Assembly: GCF_001696685.1 (NCBI RefSeq)
Contig: NZ_MBFG01000001.1
Location: 1 to 64,000, forward strand
Reading direction: 5' to 3'
Length of the DNA: 64,000 nt
Source: Nosocomiicoccus ampullae
Lineage (GTDB): Bacteria > Bacillota > Bacilli > Staphylococcales > Salinicoccaceae
The position numbers were made by a program, and so were the translations under genes. The notes beneath the pieces were generated by a model that was given only the letters and a program-made list of their open reading frames with translations, was not told the DNA's origin and searched no databases. Positions 63,287-64,000 of this stretch are shown here, piece by piece. The stretch's first letter is position 1. Every line of letters begins with the position of its first letter.

Positions 63287-64000
63287 ATGGCGGATGAGAA
63301 ACAATTCTCAAGACGTGATTTCCTAAAAACAACGGGAGTAGCTACTGGTGGTATTATCGGTGGTAGTTTACTTGGAGGTTTAATCGGATTTAACCTCGAT
63401 GGTAAATCAAGTGACAGTTCAAAAGATTCTAGTGATCAAGGCGGTGGAGATAGCCACGGTGGTCACGATGGACACGGCGGCGGAGGCGGTATGTTCGACG
63501 TACCAGACAAAGGTCGTGTGTTCTTTGAAAACGACGCAGATTTTGCAACGATTGAAGCGGCAATGGAAAGAATCTTCCCAGAAACTGACGTTGGACCAGG
63601 AGCTAAAGGGCTCGGTGCAGCATACTTCTTAGACGGACAGCTCGCTGGAGCATACGGATTTAACTCAAAAGAATATATGCAAGGACCTTTCCACGAAGGA
63701 CTTCCTACTCAAGGGTATCAGTCAAACTTAAACCGTGCAGAATACTTCAGACTCGGTGTTAAAAAACTTCAAGAAGAAGCAAAAAGTCGTCACGACGAAA
63801 GCTTCTCTCAACTCGACGAAAAGAAACAAGATGAAATTCTAAAAGACTTCCAAGAAGGTGAAGTTGACTTTGGTGTACCAAAATCAACAGCAACGTCAAG
63901 TTACTTCTTTACGATGCTACGTTCAGCAACTCTAGAAGGTGCATACTGTGATCCGATTTATCACGGTAACAGAAACATGGAAGGCTGGAAGATGAAACAA
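63287..64000 (+). CDS. Tat-exported gluconate 2-dehydrogenase subunit 3 family protein (partial)
   Basis: The first 238 codons of a gene that runs off the window end, starting at ATG 63287 after AAGGAGTGAGG. The N-terminus has a twin-arginine signal (FSRRDFLKTTG followed by a Gly/Ile-rich hydrophobic stretch), then a Gly/His-rich linker (about residues 55-72) and the gluconate 2-dehydrogenase subunit 3 domain, including FPETDVGPGAKGLGAAYFLD and MLRSATLEGAYCDPIYHGN. The family normally forms a small subunit of a membrane/periplasmic GMC-type flavin dehydrogenase, so a GMC oxidoreductase gene is expected just downstream, outside the window. The substrate is unknown. Confidence 0.85.
   Translation, partial: MADEKQFSRRDFLKTTGVATGGIIGGSLLGGLIGFNLDGKSSDSSKDSSDQGGGDSHGGHDGHGGGGGMFDVPDKGRVFFENDADFATIEAAMERIFPETDVGPGAKGLGAAYFLDGQLAGAYGFNSKEYMQGPFHEGLPTQGYQSNLNRAEYFRLGVKKLQEEAKSRHDESFSQLDEKKQDEILKDFQEGEVDFGVPKSTATSSYFFTMLRSATLEGAYCDPIYHGNRNMEGWKMKQ

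Noticed and set aside
63399..63632. 77-residue plus-strand frame near the right edge
   Set aside because: It is an out-of-frame shadow of the Tat-exported gluconate dehydrogenase subunit-3 gene starting at 63287.

Overview
This window is a stretch of low-GC Firmicutes core chromosome, almost certainly from the family Staphylococcaceae. Gene content and local order match the Staphylococcus block nfu/yuzD - ndh - pepA - mnhA-G - ppiB - spsB - addBA (rexBA) - yisL - cdr - sufT - clpB - fabHF/opp - trpS - spx - mecA - coiA - pepF - spxH(yjbH) - trHb - yjbK - relQ - nadK - mgtE - fabI. The details are not S. aureus: opp genes run D-F-B-C-A between clpB and fabH, glpK and a riboswitch-controlled thiT are present, and there is one signal peptidase I gene. 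A Jeotgalicoccus/Nosocomiicoccus/Macrococcus-like genus is plausible, but I cannot fix the genus from sequence alone.

Layout. 1-5.5 kb: Fe-S cluster and thiol proteins (yuzD, nfu, yuzB, an IscA-like carrier), type II NADH dehydrogenase, yuiB, leucyl aminopeptidase, a hotdog thioesterase and an orphan AbrB-type antitoxin. 5.5-11.4 kb (minus strand): the complete seven-gene Mnh/Mrp Na+/H+ antiporter operon. 11.5-16 kb: cyclophilin, an S1-domain protein, and the rocA-rocD pair joining ornithine and P5C to glutamate. 16-24 kb: a VTT-domain membrane protein, signal peptidase I and the AddAB nuclease/helicase. 24-31.5 kb: an unknown polytopic membrane protein, a FAH-family hydrolase, YisL, a membrane-anchored GH13 pseudoenzyme, CoA-disulfide reductase, DegV, a HAD phosphatase and SufT. 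31.5-36.4 kb: TPP riboswitch-thiT, a 450-bp repeat-rich non-coding block, uppP, and CtsR-controlled clpB. 36.4-44.5 kb: glpK and the oligopeptide permease locus. 44.5-50 kb: fabHF under a FapR box, putP, trpS. 50-59 kb: spx, mecA, coiA, pepF, spxH, truncated haemoglobin, a CYTH protein, UPF0738, relQ, nadK, mgtE. 59-64 kb: fabI under a second FapR box, an esterase, an AI-2E family protein, a phage-lysin-like M23/SH3 protein, a membrane protein, and the start of a Tat-exported gluconate dehydrogenase subunit-3 family protein cut by the window edge.

How genes work together. Spx, MecA, SpxH and ClpB form a proteostasis/thiol-stress group; the CtsR boxes of clpB are intact. fabH, fabF and fabI share near-perfect FapR palindromes, so the malonyl-CoA-responsive fatty-acid regulon is visible. 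Peptide uptake (opp), peptide breakdown (pepA, pepF) and proline uptake (putP) appear to be under nutritional control: cre-like and CodY-like words sit at the opp, oppA and putP promoters.

No prophage, insertion sequence, CRISPR array, rRNA or tRNA gene was seen. I found no clearly new multi-gene system. The most unusual items are: the repeat-rich non-coding block before uppP; three genes whose Shine-Dalgarno sequence lies inside the preceding terminator hairpin; the GH13 pseudoenzyme; the orphan antitoxin with a stub reading frame where a toxin should be; and a stand-alone phage-lysin-like M23 protein.
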